NCBI RefSeq assembly: GCF_025699485.1
Contig: NZ_JANUXN010000008.1
Span: 62,001 to 126,000, forward strand
Reading direction: 5' to 3'
Length of the DNA stretch: 64,000 bases
Source of the DNA: Thauera carbonicopians
GTDB taxonomy: Bacteria > Pseudomonadota > Gammaproteobacteria > Burkholderiales > Rhodocyclaceae
In this document: in pieces, positions 7,597-16,435 of the stretch
Numbering within the stretch: the first letter of the stretch is position 1
Layout of the letters: each line of letters starts with the position of its first letter
Made by a program: the position numbers and the translations under genes
The notes under the pieces: generated by a model
Seen by the model: only the letters and a program-made list of their open reading frames with translations
Told to the model about the DNA's origin: nothing
The model's database searches: none

Positions 7597-9051
7597 ATGC
7601 ACGACATTGCCGACGATACCGGCTTGCACAATGACTCGCTCGCGCCCGTTCCCAAGGAGAAGCAGACCTGGGGCTGGTTCGACATCTTCAACATCTGGGC
7701 CAACGACATTCAGAGCCTGTTCGGCTATTCGCTGGTGGCCTCGCTGTTCATCGCTTACGGCGTCACCGGCTGGACGGCCTTTGCCGCGCTGATCACGGCC
7801 AGCCTGCTGGTCATGGTGCTGGTCAATATTTCCGGCAGGCCCGGAGTCGATCACGGCATTCCGTATCCGGTGCTGGCGCGGGTGAGCCTGGGCGTGGGCG
7901 GTTCGCGCCTGCCGTCGGTGCTGCGTGCCACCGTTGCCGTGTTCTGGTACGGCGTGCAGACCTATTTCGCGTCCACGGCGCTGGAGCTGCTGATCATGAC
8001 GCTGACGGGCGCAGGCTCCGGCGGTGCCGCCTGGTTCGGCCTCACCGCAATCGGCTGGTTCTCCTTCGTCACCGTCTGGGCCTTGCAGATCTGGTTCTTC
8101 TCGCGCGGCCTGCGCTGGATCAATCTCTTCCTGAATGTGGCGGGCCCGTTCGTCTACCTGATCATGATCGCCTTGCTGGTGGTGCTGTGGCAGAAGTCCG
8201 ACGGCCAGCTGCTGAGCGCGGCACAGACCATCTTCGCCCCCGAGAATCCGAGCTTCTCCACGGAAATCAAGGGCTTCATCGCCATCGTCGGCACCATGGT
8301 GGCCTACTTCGCGGCGGTGATGATCAATTTCAGCGACTTCTCGCGCTACACCAGGAGCAGGCGCGCGATGGTGCTGGGCAACCTGGCCGGGCTGCCTTTC
8401 AACATGATGCTGTTCTCGGGCCTGGCGCTGCTGATCACCGCCGGTGCTGCCGTGGTCTATGGCGAGAGGATCATCAACCCGACCGAAATCGTTGCACGTG
8501 CGGACAGCGCCCTGTTCAGCGTGATTGCGGCCATCACCTTCTTCTGCGCCACCGTCAGCATCAACCTCGTGGCGAACTTCATCCCGGCCATCAACGGCAT
8601 CGCCAACCTGGCGCCGAGCCTGATCAACTCCTACCGTGCCGGCTGGATCACTTCGCTGCTGGCGCTGGTGATCGGCGGTTTCTGGGTGGGCTTCATCAGC
8701 ACGGTGGGCATCGCCGGCTTCGTCAATACCCTGGGTGCGACGCTGGCCCCGCTGTACGGCATCATGGTGGTCGATTATTACCTGGTGCGCCGCCAGCGCA
8801 TCGTGCTGGCCGACCTCTACAGCACCGACCCGGCCGGCGCCTACGCCTACCGCAGGGGCTGGAACCAGAAGGCGCTGATCGCCTTTGGTGCTGCCGCGGT
8901 CTTCTCGGTGGCCACCGTCTGGATCGATTTCCTCGCTGATCTGTCCGGCTATGCCTGGCTGCTGGGCGCGCTGCTCGGCGGAGTGATCTATGGCTTGCTG
9001 GCGCGTGGCATGGTTGCCCGGGAGCTGCCCGAGCCATCCGCGGCCGGCTGA
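7597..9051 (+). CDS. NCS1-family nucleobase/allantoin-type permease
   Basis: This 484-residue protein has twelve predicted membrane helices. The N-terminal block NDSLAPVPKEKQTWGWFDIF followed by NIWANDIQSLFGY is typical of nucleobase:cation symporter-1 proteins. SGRPGVDHGIPYPVLARVS carries the conserved G-x-P motif of helix 3, and FSDFSRYTRS marks the substrate-site helix 6 region. It probably imports a purine, pyrimidine, hydantoin or allantoin; no catabolic gene adjoins it to decide. The ATG at 7597 is chosen because AAGGAG lies 9 nt upstream; an in-frame ATG at 7573 lacks one. Confidence 0.88.
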   Translation: MHDIADDTGLHNDSLAPVPKEKQTWGWFDIFNIWANDIQSLFGYSLVASLFIAYGVTGWTAFAALITASLLVMVLVNISGRPGVDHGIPYPVLARVSLGVGGSRLPSVLRATVAVFWYGVQTYFASTALELLIMTLTGAGSGGAAWFGLTAIGWFSFVTVWALQIWFFSRGLRWINLFLNVAGPFVYLIMIALLVVLWQKSDGQLLSAAQTIFAPENPSFSTEIKGFIAIVGTMVAYFAAVMINFSDFSRYTRSRRAMVLGNLAGLPFNMMLFSGLALLITAGAAVVYGERIINPTEIVARADSALFSVIAAITFFCATVSINLVANFIPAINGIANLAPSLINSYRAGWITSLLALVIGGFWVGFISTVGIAGFVNTLGATLAPLYGIMVVDYYLVRRQRIVLADLYSTDPAGAYAYRRGWNQKALIAFGAAAVFSVATVWIDFLADLSGYAWLLGALLGGVIYGLLARGMVARELPEPSAAG

Positions 9052-9142
9052 ACTTGCGCTGCTTTATGGTGCACTGCCGCACCAGAGTGGTATTTCGAGG
9101 CAGCCCAGGGAGGCGTGGAAGCCCCCTGGCGCTGGTGCCCGA

Positions 9143-9469
9143 TCACTGCTTTGCGAGAAAAACCGTCCGTCTGGTTTCATCCTGAACGGCGGGCAGGAAG
9201 CCGGCATCGACCGCGACGCTGCAGCCGATGCGAACCTGGGCAGCCGGCGTCAGGATGCCGTGCAAGTCCTCCATGTAGATGGAGGTCTCGTCGGCCGCGT
9301 CACGAATTTCTTCCACGTCCTCGGCGCGATACTCGCGCAGCCTTGCTTCGATCACCCATTCGCCGTGCTGGTGGCACAGCACGATCCTCCTGAGCTTGGG
9401 AGAAATCGCGCCCAGCAGCCCCTGCATCAGCATGAGCTGCACCCGGTTCCAGTCCTCGTTGGCCGGCAT
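9143..9469 (-). CDS. Third gene of the Xre/RES operon, unknown function
   Basis: This 108-residue acidic protein begins MPANEDWNRVQLMLMQGLLG. Its ATG overlaps the stop codon of the RES toxin gene by one base (TGATG), so translation is probably coupled. It includes a run SPKLRRIVLCHQHGEWVIEA followed by a strongly acidic helix (EDVEEIRDAADE), a strand-then-acidic-helix pattern seen in small uncharacterised, sometimes immunity-like proteins. I do not recognise a named domain. Position implies it works with, or modulates, the toxin. Confidence 0.7.
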   Translation of the reverse strand: MPANEDWNRVQLMLMQGLLGAISPKLRRIVLCHQHGEWVIEARLREYRAEDVEEIRDAADETSIYMEDLHGILTPAAQVRIGCSVAVDAGFLPAVQDETRRTVFLAKQ

Positions 9470-10170
9470 CAGAAGTTCCAGACGAAGCTTTGGCCATTCC
9501 CGGCGAGCATCACCGACTTTCGGGAGGCCTTGCAGGCCCAGCGCTGGATCGTTCGGTCGAGCGATGCGCCGGGTTCGAACAGGCAATCCGGGTCGAATAC
9601 CACGGCGCAGCGCTCTGTCGGTGCCCGTGCCGACTCGTAGCCCAGCCATTGGACCTCGCGCTCCCGGGCCGCGGCGGCCACGGCGTGGGTGGCGCTGTAG
9701 TCGCTGCCATGCGTCCATGCGGCGCGCGCCCCTACCCAGGGTTCGGACATCAGGTCGATGGACGTGCCCTCGATCCTGGCCCGGAAGAAACTGTGCTCGG
9801 TGAGCAGCACTTCGTCCTGCAGGCCCGTGCTGTCGATGATGAAGCGGTGGCGCCAGTATGCGACCTCGGCGCAGGCGCCGTAGATGCTTTCGGCGCCGTA
9901 CCACTGGCCTTTCGATCTCGGCGGGCGGAAGCGGCTCGCGTGGGCGGGGTTGTAGCGGAACGGGGTGATCAGCAGGTAATGCTTGGGACGGGCCGTATGC
10001 GGCAGCGCCGGCTTGCTGCCTTCCAGCAGCGACTCCAGCAGGCCCTGTTCTTCCGGCGTATCCACCAGGCGCATCGTCGACACCACGTGCTGCGCTTCGA
10101 CACCGCGCCACGCATGCATGCTGCGCACGGCTATCGAGCCGTCGAACCACTGCGAATCCCAGGCCGTCAC
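9469..10170 (-). CDS. RES-domain toxin (NAD+ phosphorylase family)
   Basis: This 233-residue protein carries the RES signature: an early Arg-rich strand (PFRYNPAHASRFRPP), RSKGQWYGAESIYGACAEVA with the Tyr and Glu typical of the active site, and a later serine region. RES toxins paired with Xre antitoxins degrade NAD+ (Res-Xre and MbcT-MbcA systems). The start is GTG in a 4-nt GTGA overlap with the antitoxin stop. The order antitoxin-toxin and the overlap match known modules. Confidence 0.9.
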   Translation of the reverse strand: MTAWDSQWFDGSIAVRSMHAWRGVEAQHVVSTMRLVDTPEEQGLLESLLEGSKPALPHTARPKHYLLITPFRYNPAHASRFRPPRSKGQWYGAESIYGACAEVAYWRHRFIIDSTGLQDEVLLTEHSFFRARIEGTSIDLMSEPWVGARAAWTHGSDYSATHAVAAAAREREVQWLGYESARAPTERCAVVFDPDCLFEPGASLDRTIQRWACKASRKSVMLAGNGQSFVWNF

Positions 10171-10541
10171 GAGGGTGCCCGCATGCCGTCGAGGTAGTTC
10201 AGCGCGGCGACCAGCCCTTCGGCCTTCTGGACCAGCTTGCGGGGCTCTCCGCCGAGCGCATCATTGGGGCTGTTCATCCAGGCGAGGCGCTTCCGGTCGT
10301 CGGTGCCCACCAGCGCATCCAGCGACCGGTATACGCGTACCAGAAGCAGTGCCAACTCACCCTCTTTCGATTCGGGGTCGATGCGCTTGTCGCCCTTCAG
10401 GATGCGTGAGACGGTCGGTTCGCTGACGCCGATGGTACGCGCGAGCGCCGCGCCTGAAAGCCCGAGCAACTGGCCCGCTCTGGCCGTCGCTTTTGCCAGC
10501 ACTTCACCGGGATCGGCTTTCGTCACGATGCCTTGCTTCAT
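10167..10541 (-). CDS. Xre/MbcA/ParS-type antitoxin
   Basis: This 124-residue protein has an Xre helix-turn-helix at about residues 25-55 (LLGLSGAALARTIGVSEPTV) and a C-terminal toxin-binding domain with the typical VRVYRSLDALVG helix and AWMNSPNDALGG followed by LVQKAEGL. It should bind the RES toxin and repress its own promoter. Upstream DNA (10570-10606) is AT-rich with two AAATATT copies, a likely promoter-operator. Confidence 0.92.
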   Translation of the reverse strand: MKQGIVTKADPGEVLAKATARAGQLLGLSGAALARTIGVSEPTVSRILKGDKRIDPESKEGELALLLVRVYRSLDALVGTDDRKRLAWMNSPNDALGGEPRKLVQKAEGLVAALNYLDGMRAPS

Positions 10542-10569
10542 GGCGTTCCCCTTCTGGGACAGCGATTTC

Positions 10570-10606
10570 CATGGAAATATTATTGATTAGATACCAAATA
10601 TTTTCA
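10570..10606 (-). promoter_or_regulatory. Probable promoter/operator of the RES operon
   Basis: An AT-rich patch in GC-rich surroundings carries two copies of AAATATT about 20 bp apart, directly upstream of the antitoxin ATG. Autoregulation by the Xre antitoxin would act here. The individual -10/-35 elements are not clear. Confidence 0.4.
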
Positions 10607-10679
10607 CGGAAAATTGAAGCCTTGCAGCCGGTGTGTGCTTCGTGCGAGGAGATGATCCGGCTCGGAAGTGTCCGGAAAC

Positions 10680-10706
10680 GAAAAAAGGAGCCGAAGCTCC
10701 TTTTTC
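10680..10706 (-). terminator. Terminator of the tRNA-Thr/tRNA-Gly transcript
   Basis: On the minus strand AAAGGAGC-TTCG-GCTCCTTT is a perfect stem with a UUCG tetraloop followed by further T. It lies 24 nt after tRNA-Gly. Confidence 0.92.
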
Positions 10707-10730
10707 TGCAACCCTGCGGCTGCGCCGTAC

Positions 10731-10806
10731 TGGAGCGGGAAACGAGTCTCGAACTCGCGACCTCAACCTTGGCAAGGTTGCGCTCTACCAACTGAGCTAT
10801 TCCCGC
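10731..10806 (-). tRNA. tRNA-Gly (anticodon GCC)
   Basis: This 76-nt cloverleaf on the minus strand begins GCGGGAATAGCTCAG and ends with encoded CCA. The anticodon loop is TTGCCAA, giving GCC. It is the last gene of the tRNA cluster. Confidence 0.97.
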
Positions 10807-10836
10807 GTAAAACCTCTGGCTTGCCAGGCAGTTGCC

Positions 10837-10911
<75 letters not shown>

Positions 10912-10924
10912 AGTTCCCGCCTGC

Positions 10925-10979
10925 CCCCGGCTCGTTCAGAGCCGGGATTGAAAAGGCCGACCCTTTCGAATCGGCCTTT
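10925..10979 (-). terminator. Two hairpins between tRNA-Lys and tRNA-Thr
   Basis: Positions 10951-10979 read on the minus strand as AGGCCGA/TCGGCCT with TTTT after it, a plausible terminator for tRNA-Lys. Directly downstream, CCCGGCTC/GAGCCGGG (10925-10947) forms a perfect 8-bp hairpin without a T run. Some readthrough into tRNA-Thr and tRNA-Gly is likely, because no separate promoter is obvious for them. Confidence 0.7.
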
Positions 10980-10988
10980 CATGTTGTC

Positions 10989-11064
<76 letters not shown>

Positions 11065-11109
11065 GGTGCCTTGCGGCGGATCGGCGTTTCCGTCGATCAA
11101 GAGCCGCGA

Positions 11110-11138
11110 ATTATAGAGAGGCTTCCCGCCCGGTGCAA
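11110..11138 (-). promoter_or_regulatory. Sigma-70 promoter of the tRNA cluster
   Basis: On the minus strand a perfect TATAAT (11115-11110) is preceded by TTGCAC (11138-11133) with a 17-bp spacer. It lies about 45 bp upstream of tRNA-Lys. Confidence 0.65.
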
Positions 11139-11160
11139 CATCCGCGCGGATATTTTTTGC

Positions 11161-11715
11161 TCAGGCGAGGATGCGGCCCGCGCGCCGCCGCGTACCGACG
11201 CCTGCCAGGCCGCCGAGCCCCTGTCCGCCGTGGGCATGGCAGATGGCGCAGGCGAGCGCGTCGGCGGCGTCGGGGCTGGGGCAGGCATCGAGCGCCAGCA
11301 AGCGCTGCACCATGTGCTGCACCTGCTCCTTGGCCGCCTTGCCGTAGCCGACCACCGACTGCTTGACCTGCAGCGCGGTGTATTCGGCCACCGGCAGTTC
11401 GCAGGACACCGCGCCGCAGATCACCGCGCCGCGCGCCTGGCCCAGCAGCAGCGTGGACTGCGGGTTGACGTTGACGAAGACCTTCTCGACCGCGACGACG
11501 TCCGGCTGGTAGGTGGCGATGACCTCGCGCACGCCGTCGAGCAGGGTCTTGAGGCGGCCGGGCAGTTCGCCGTCTTTGGTCTTGATGCAGCCGCTGGCGA
11601 CGTAGCGCAGCTGGCTGCCGAGCTGGTCCACCAGGCCGAAGCCGGTGATGCGCAGCCCCGGGTCCAGCCCGAGGATGCGGGTTGCGACGCTGCGCGAGGC
11701 GGCGGCTTTGCTCAA
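11161..11715 (-). CDS. ruvC: Holliday junction resolvase RuvC
   Basis: This 184-residue protein carries the four acidic catalytic residues: Asp18 ([14 protein letters not shown]), Glu77 ([13 protein letters not shown]), Asp149 and Asp152 ([14 protein letters not shown]). It cleaves Holliday junctions delivered by RuvAB. No ATG exists; the TTG at 11715 is chosen because it overlaps the stop of the upstream gene by 4 nt (TTGA) and gives a length near the family's ~175. The C-terminus is Arg-rich. ruvA and ruvB lie 17-19 kb away. Confidence 0.95.
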   Translation of the reverse strand: MSKAAASRSVATRILGLDPGLRITGFGLVDQLGSQLRYVASGCIKTKDGELPGRLKTLLDGVREVIATYQPDVVAVEKVFVNVNPQSTLLLGQARGAVICGAVSCELPVAEYTALQVKQSVVGYGKAAKEQVQHMVQRLLALDACPSPDAADALACAICHAHGGQGLGGLAGVGTRRRAGRILA

Positions 11716-12029
11716 ATCTGCACGGCGGTGCCGCTGACGCACACCATCAGCATGCCGTTGTCCGCGCCCAGCACTTCGTAATCGACGTCGATGCCGATGA
11801 CCGCGTTGGCGCCGAGTTTCTTCGCCTCCGACTCCATCTCGTTCATCGCGATGCGGCGGGCGTCGGACAGCGTGCGCTCGTAGGCGCCGGCACGGCCGCC
11901 GACGACGTTGCGGATCGACGCGAACATGTCCTTGAAGATGTTCGCGCCGATGATGGCTTCGCCATTGACGACACCCAGATACTGGCGCACCGGGCGGTTT
12001 TCGAGCGTGGACGTGGTGGTCATCAGCAT
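11712..12029 (-). CDS. YbjQ/UPF0145 family protein
   Basis: This 105-residue protein matches the YbjQ family: [20 protein letters not shown], then [35 protein letters not shown] and a final beta strand VSGTAVQI. The family forms pentameric assemblies of unknown function and is sometimes labelled heavy-metal-binding. GGAGAAC precedes the ATG at 12029. It is translationally coupled to ruvC. Confidence 0.9.
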   Translation of the reverse strand: MLMTTTSTLENRPVRQYLGVVNGEAIIGANIFKDMFASIRNVVGGRAGAYERTLSDARRIAMNEMESEAKKLGANAVIGIDVDYEVLGADNGMLMVCVSGTAVQI

Positions 12030-12062
12030 GATCTGTTCTCCGCTTTGGGGGGAAACCGCATT

Positions 12063-12956
12063 CTAGCCCTTGCGCGCCAGCCAGACGCCAGCCACCGCCA
12101 CGGCCATGCCGGCGAGCGCGATGGCGCTCAGCGTCTCGCCGAACATCGCCCAGGCGATCAGCGCGGTGGTCGGCGGCGTGAGATAGAACAGGCTGGCGAC
12201 GTTGACCGCGCTGCCGCTGCGGATCAGCAGGTTGAGCAGGCTGATCGCGCCGAGCGACAGCACCAGCACCAGCCACAGCAGGGCGAAGATGAATTCGCCG
12301 CTCCAGTCGATGGCCATCGTTTCGGTCTGGCTGGCGATCAGCGCGGTGACCGCCAGCGTCGGCACGAACTGCACTACCGAGCCGGTACGCAGGTCGAAGC
12401 GCGGGCAGAAGCGCTTCTGGTACAGCGTGCCGGCGGTGATGCCGACCAGCGCTGCCAGCGCCGGTATCAGCATGTGCAGCAGGGCGCCGGGTGCGACGCC
12501 GTCCACCGTCGCCTTGCTGCCGACCACCAGGCCGACGCCGGCAAAGCCCAGCGCCAGTCCTGCCCACTGGCGCGGCGACACGCGTTCGCCCAGCAGCAGG
12601 CCGGCGCAGGCCGCGGTCAGCAAGGGCTGCATGCCGACCACCAGTGCCGACACGCCGGCCGGCAGGCCGCGGTCGATCGACATGAACACGCCGCCCAGGT
12701 ACAGCGCATGCACCAGCAGGCCGGTGACGCCGATGTGGAAAGCTTCGGCCGGACTGGAGGGCCAGGGCGCGCGCATGAGCAGCGCCAGCGCCGTCATCAG
12801 CGCGATCACCAGTACGTAGCGGGCAGCCAGGAAGGTCAGCGGCTCGGCATAAGGCAGGCCGAACTTGGCGCCGATGAAACCGGTACTCCACAGCAGCACG
12901 AACAGCAGCGGCGTCAGGCGCTGAACCCAGGGCGAAGAAAAGGCGGTGGACGGCAT
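12063..12956 (-). CDS. EamA/DMT-family transporter
   Basis: This 297-residue protein has ten predicted membrane helices in two EamA repeats. The first repeat shows [16 protein letters not shown] and [20 protein letters not shown] with [19 protein letters not shown]; the second ends with [19 protein letters not shown]. Members export amino acids or other metabolites. It is transcribed with ybjQ-like and ruvC. No substrate clue is present. Confidence 0.9.
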   Translation of the reverse strand: MPSTAFSSPWVQRLTPLLFVLLWSTGFIGAKFGLPYAEPLTFLAARYVLVIALMTALALLMRAPWPSSPAEAFHIGVTGLLVHALYLGGVFMSIDRGLPAGVSALVVGMQPLLTAACAGLLLGERVSPRQWAGLALGFAGVGLVVGSKATVDGVAPGALLHMLIPALAALVGITAGTLYQKRFCPRFDLRTGSVVQFVPTLAVTALIASQTETMAIDWSGEFIFALLWLVLVLSLGAISLLNLLIRSGSAVNVASLFYLTPPTTALIAWAMFGETLSAIALAGMAVAVAGVWLARKG

Positions 12957-12981
12957 GGTCGGAGGGGGAACTGGGGCAGCG

Positions 12982-13009
12982 GAAAAAGAAAGCGGCGCCG
13001 GGCGCCGCT
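12982..13009 (-). terminator. Terminator of yebC
   Basis: On the minus strand AGCGGCGCC and GGCGCCGCT form a 9-bp stem with a minimal loop, followed by TTCTTTTT. It lies 32 nt after the yebC stop codon. Confidence 0.85.
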
Positions 13010-13040
13010 GTCGGGTGTGTGAGGGTCGAAGGCCGCCAGC

Positions 13041-13766
13041 TTACTCGCCGATCTCCGCCGAGGTATAGACCTCCTGGACGTCGTCGAGGGACTCCAGTGC
13101 GTCGAGCAGCTTCTGCATGCGCACGGCCTCGTCGCCGGACAGCTCGATGACGTTCTCCGGCTTCATCGTCACTTCGCCGAATTCGGCGGTGAAACCGGCC
13201 TGTTCCAGCGCTTCCTTCACCGTGGTGAACTCCCACGGGCCGGTGATGACTTCGATCGAGCCATCGTCGTTGGTGAGAACGTCCTCGGCGCCGGCGTCGA
13301 GCGCCGCTTCCATCAGCGTGTCCTCGTCGGTGCCCGGGGCGAACAGCAACTGGCCGCAGTGTTTGAACTGGAAGGCGACGCAGCCGTCGGTGCCCATGTT
13401 GCCGCCGTACTTGGAGAAGGCGTGGCGCACGTCGGCGACGGTGCGGGTCTTGTTGTCGGTCAGGCAGTCGACCATCACCGCCGAGCCGCCGATGCCGTAG
13501 CCTTCGTAGCGGGTTTCCTCGTAGCTGACGCCCTCGAGTTCACCGGTGCCTTTCTTGATCGCGTTGTCGATCTTGTCCTTGGGCATGTTGATGCCCTTGG
13601 CCTTGTCCACCGCCAGGCGCAGGCGCGGGTTGAAGCTGGGGTCGCCTCCGCCCATCTTGGCGGCGACGGTGATCTCCTTCGCCAGCTTGGAGAACGCGGC
13701 GCCGCGCTTCTCGTCCTGGCGCCCCTTGCGGTGCTGAATATTGGCCCACTTCGAATGACCAGCCAT
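13041..13766 (-). CDS. YebC/PmpR-family regulatory protein
   Basis: This 241-residue protein begins with the family hallmark [18 protein letters not shown] and continues [20 protein letters not shown]. The acidic C-terminal domain ends with [12 protein letters not shown]. YebC-type proteins act as transcription factors or, as shown for relatives, promote translation through proline stretches. GAGGG precedes the ATG. In many relatives yebC adjoins ruvC; here two genes and a terminator separate them. Confidence 0.97.
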   Translation of the reverse strand: MAGHSKWANIQHRKGRQDEKRGAAFSKLAKEITVAAKMGGGDPSFNPRLRLAVDKAKGINMPKDKIDNAIKKGTGELEGVSYEETRYEGYGIGGSAVMVDCLTDNKTRTVADVRHAFSKYGGNMGTDGCVAFQFKHCGQLLFAPGTDEDTLMEAALDAGAEDVLTNDDGSIEVITGPWEFTTVKEALEQAGFTAEFGEVTMKPENVIELSGDEAVRMQKLLDALESLDDVQEVYTSAEIGE

Positions 13767-13969
13767 AAGACCCTCGATACTGCCGTAAGCGGTTGAAAGT
13801 TGCGCAGTATACAACCCGCTGGCGCCCGGCCGCACGCCGCGCATCGCCTGCGCTCGTCGCTGTGCTGTTTCGGCCTGCCATCGGCCGTCGCCGGTGCCGC
13901 TGGCGGCCTGATAAACTCGGGCGCGATGCGGGAGCCCCGCCGACCACATGACCACTCCGGAGTGATGCG

Positions 13970-15469
13970 ATGACCGAAGCGCTGCTGATTGCCAAGACCG
14001 CCGACAAGGAAATCCATCTGCTGCCGCGCCTGGCCAACCGCCACGGTCTGATCACCGGCGCGACCGGCACCGGCAAGACGGTGACGCTGCAGAAGCTGGC
14101 CGAATCCTTCGCTTCCATCGGCGTGCCGGTGTTCATGGCCGACGTCAAGGGCGACCTGTCGGGCATCGGCGCGGCGGGGACCAAATCCGACAAGCTGATG
14201 CAGCGCCTGGCCGCGATCGGCATCGACGAATACACGCCGCGCGCCAACACCGTGGTGTTCTGGGACGTGTTCGGCGAGCAGGGCCATCCGGTGCGCGCCA
14301 CCATCTCCGACATGGGGCCGCTGCTGATCTCGCGCCTGCTGAATCTCAACGACACCCAGACTGGCGTGCTGACGCTGGTGTTCAAGGTCGCCGACGACAA
14401 CGGCCTGCTGCTGCTCGACCTCAAGGACCTGCGCGCGATGGTGCAGTACGTCGGCGAGAACGCGAAGAGCTTCACCACCGAGTACGGCAACATCTCCACC
14501 GCGTCGATCGGCGCCATCCAGCGCAACCTGCTGGCGCTGGAGCAGCAGGGCGGCGACCTGTTCTTCGGCGAGCCGATGCTCGACATCGCCGACCTGATGC
14601 AGGCCGATGCCGACGGCCGCGGCGTCATCAACGTGCTCGCCGCCGACCGCCTGTACAACTCGCCCAAGCTGTACTCCACCTTCCTGCTGTGGATGCTGTC
14701 CGAACTGTTCGAGCAACTGCCGGAAGTGGGCGACCCCGACAAGCCGAAGATGGTGTTCTTCTTCGACGAAGCCCACCTGCTGTTCAACGATGCGCCCAAG
14801 GCGCTGATCGAGAAGATCGAGCAGGTCGTGCGCCTGATCCGCTCCAAGGGCGTCGGCGTCTACTTCGTCACCCAGAACCCGCTCGACGTGCCCGAGACCG
14901 TGCTCGGCCAGCTCGGCAACCGCGTCCAGCATGCGCTGCGCGCCTTCACCCCGCGCGACCAGAAGGCGGTGAAGACCGCCGCCGACACCATGCGGCCGAA
15001 CCCGGCTTTCGACGCCGCGGCGGCGATCACCGAGCTGGGCGTGGGCGAAGCGCTGGTGTCCTTCCTCGACGAAAAGGGCCGGCCGCAGATCACCGAGCGC
15101 TGCTTCGTCATCGCACCGGATTCGCGCCTCGGGCCGCTGAGCGAAGCCGAACGCCGGGCGGCGATCACCGGCTCGGTCATCTACGGCCACTATGAGAAGG
15201 CGGTCGACCGCGAATCGGCCTACGAAATCCTGCGTGCCCAGGCCGACAGCAAGACCGCGGCGGCACCGGCGAAACCGGGCGCTGCCGGCAGCGACGACAA
15301 TGGCAACATGCTCAACGACATCCTGTTCGGCTCCACCGGCCCGCGCGGCGGCAAGCGCGACGGCCTGGTGCAGATCGCCGCCAAGACGGTGACCCGCACC
15401 GTCGGCAGCAACCTCGGCCGCCAGATCGTGCGCGGCCTGCTCGGCTCGCTGCTCGGCGGCAAGCGCTGA
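13970..15469 (+). CDS. HerA/YjgR-type ATPase (DUF853)
   Basis: This 499-residue protein is a FtsK/HerA-superfamily ATPase. Walker A is GATGTGKT at residues 30-37, and Walker B is [11 protein letters not shown] at about 261-272. An arginine-rich sensor region follows ([20 protein letters not shown]). The C-terminus has a Gly-rich tail ending [11 protein letters not shown]. It matches the DUF853/YjgR group, whose role is unknown although related HerA proteins translocate DNA. It is monocistronic, divergent from yebC. Confidence 0.92.
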   Translation: MTEALLIAKTADKEIHLLPRLANRHGLITGATGTGKTVTLQKLAESFASIGVPVFMADVKGDLSGIGAAGTKSDKLMQRLAAIGIDEYTPRANTVVFWDVFGEQGHPVRATISDMGPLLISRLLNLNDTQTGVLTLVFKVADDNGLLLLDLKDLRAMVQYVGENAKSFTTEYGNISTASIGAIQRNLLALEQQGGDLFFGEPMLDIADLMQADADGRGVINVLAADRLYNSPKLYSTFLLWMLSELFEQLPEVGDPDKPKMVFFFDEAHLLFNDAPKALIEKIEQVVRLIRSKGVGVYFVTQNPLDVPETVLGQLGNRVQHALRAFTPRDQKAVKTAADTMRPNPAFDAAAAITELGVGEALVSFLDEKGRPQITERCFVIAPDSRLGPLSEAERRAAITGSVIYGHYEKAVDRESAYEILRAQADSKTAAAPAKPGAAGSDDNGNMLNDILFGSTGPRGGKRDGLVQIAAKTVTRTVGSNLGRQIVRGLLGSLLGGKR

Positions 15470-15505
15470 TGAGTCCGATTGGCTGAAGATACTGTCATGC
15501 CGGCC

Positions 15506-15579
15506 AAGCTTTCGTAGCGGCTTTAGCCGCGAAAACGGCCGTGTTGCCGCTCTGAGCGTAAAGCCGCTCCGGAAAGCTT
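15506..15579. repeat. REP-like inverted repeat
   Basis: Two arms, AAGCTTTCGTAGCGGCTTT (from 15506) and its imperfect inverse ending at 15579, enclose short GC palindromes (GCGGCTTTAGCCGC). The core GCGGCTTnAGCCGC also occurs at 48855-48948. It sits between the convergent HerA-like and metF genes. Confidence 0.75.
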
Positions 15580-15601
15580 ATTGCGGCTGGGCGCCCCGGC
15601 C

Positions 15602-16435
15602 TCAGGCCAGATCCAGCCGCTTGCAGATCTCGGTGGTCAGGGCCGCCTGGTTCATGCTGTAGAAGTGCAGGCCGGGCGCGCCGGCGGCGATCAGCTTGCT
15701 GCACAGCTCGGTGACCACGTCGAGGCCGAAGGCGCGGATCGAGTCGCTGTCGTCGCCGAAGGCCTCGAACTTGCGGCGCATCCAGCGCGGAATCTCGGCG
15801 CCGCAGGCATCGGAGAAGCGTGCCAGCTTGCTGAAGCTGCCGATCGGCATGATGCCGGGCACGATGGGGAGGTCGAGCCCCATCTTGCGGACCTCGTCGA
15901 CGAAGTGCAGGTAGGCGTCGAAGTTGTAGAAGTACTGCGTGATCGCCGAATTGGCGCCGGCTTCGGCCTTGCGCTTGAAGGCGAGCAGGTCGTCCTTCGG
16001 GCTGCGCGCCTGCGGATGCCATTCGGGGTAGGCCGCCACTTCGATCGAGAACCGATCGCCCGTCTCGGCGCGGATGAATTCCACCAGTTCGTTGGCGTAG
16101 CGGAACTCGCCGGCATCGCCCACGCCCGAGGGCAGGTCGCCGCGCAGCGCGACGATGCGGCGGATGCCGGCCTCGGCATATTCCTGCAGTATCTCGCGGA
16201 TGCTGTCGCGGGTCGAGCCGACGCAGGACAGGTGCGGCGCGGCCTCGAAACCGGCGGCGGCGATTTCCTTCACGGTGGCAAACGTGCGTTCGCGGGTGGA
16301 GCCGCCGGCGCCGTAGGTGACGGAGAAGAAGGCCGGCTTCAGCGCTGCCAGCCGGTCGCGCGTGGTGCGCAGTTTTTCCGCGCCTTCGGCGGTGGTGGGC
16401 GGGAAGAACTCGATCGAGATTTCAGTGTGGTTCAT
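15602..16435 (-). CDS. metF: 5,10-methylenetetrahydrofolate reductase
   Basis: This 277-residue TIM-barrel flavoprotein makes 5-methyl-THF for methionine synthesis. Signatures are EISIEFFPPTTAEG (catalytic Glu), FFSVTYGAGGSTRERT, RRIVALRGDLPSG, and FFYNFDAYLHFVDEVRKMG with VPGIMPI. The ATG overlaps the tlyA stop by 4 nt (ATGA), fixing the start. It closes the methyl-cycle block together with ahcY and metK. Confidence 0.98.
   Translation of the reverse strand: MNHTEISIEFFPPTTAEGAEKLRTTRDRLAALKPAFFSVTYGAGGSTRERTFATVKEIAAAGFEAAPHLSCVGSTRDSIREILQEYAEAGIRRIVALRGDLPSGVGDAGEFRYANELVEFIRAETGDRFSIEVAAYPEWHPQARSPKDDLLAFKRKAEAGANSAITQYFYNFDAYLHFVDEVRKMGLDLPIVPGIMPIGSFSKLARFSDACGAEIPRWMRRKFEAFGDDSDSIRAFGLDVVTELCSKLIAAGAPGLHFYSMNQAALTTEICKRLDLA

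Noticed and set aside
13475-15190. A 571-codon minus-strand frame opposite the HerA-like gene and overlapping yebC
   Set aside because: The HerA-like protein has intact Walker motifs on the plus strand; the other frame is an Arg/His/Gln-rich shadow.
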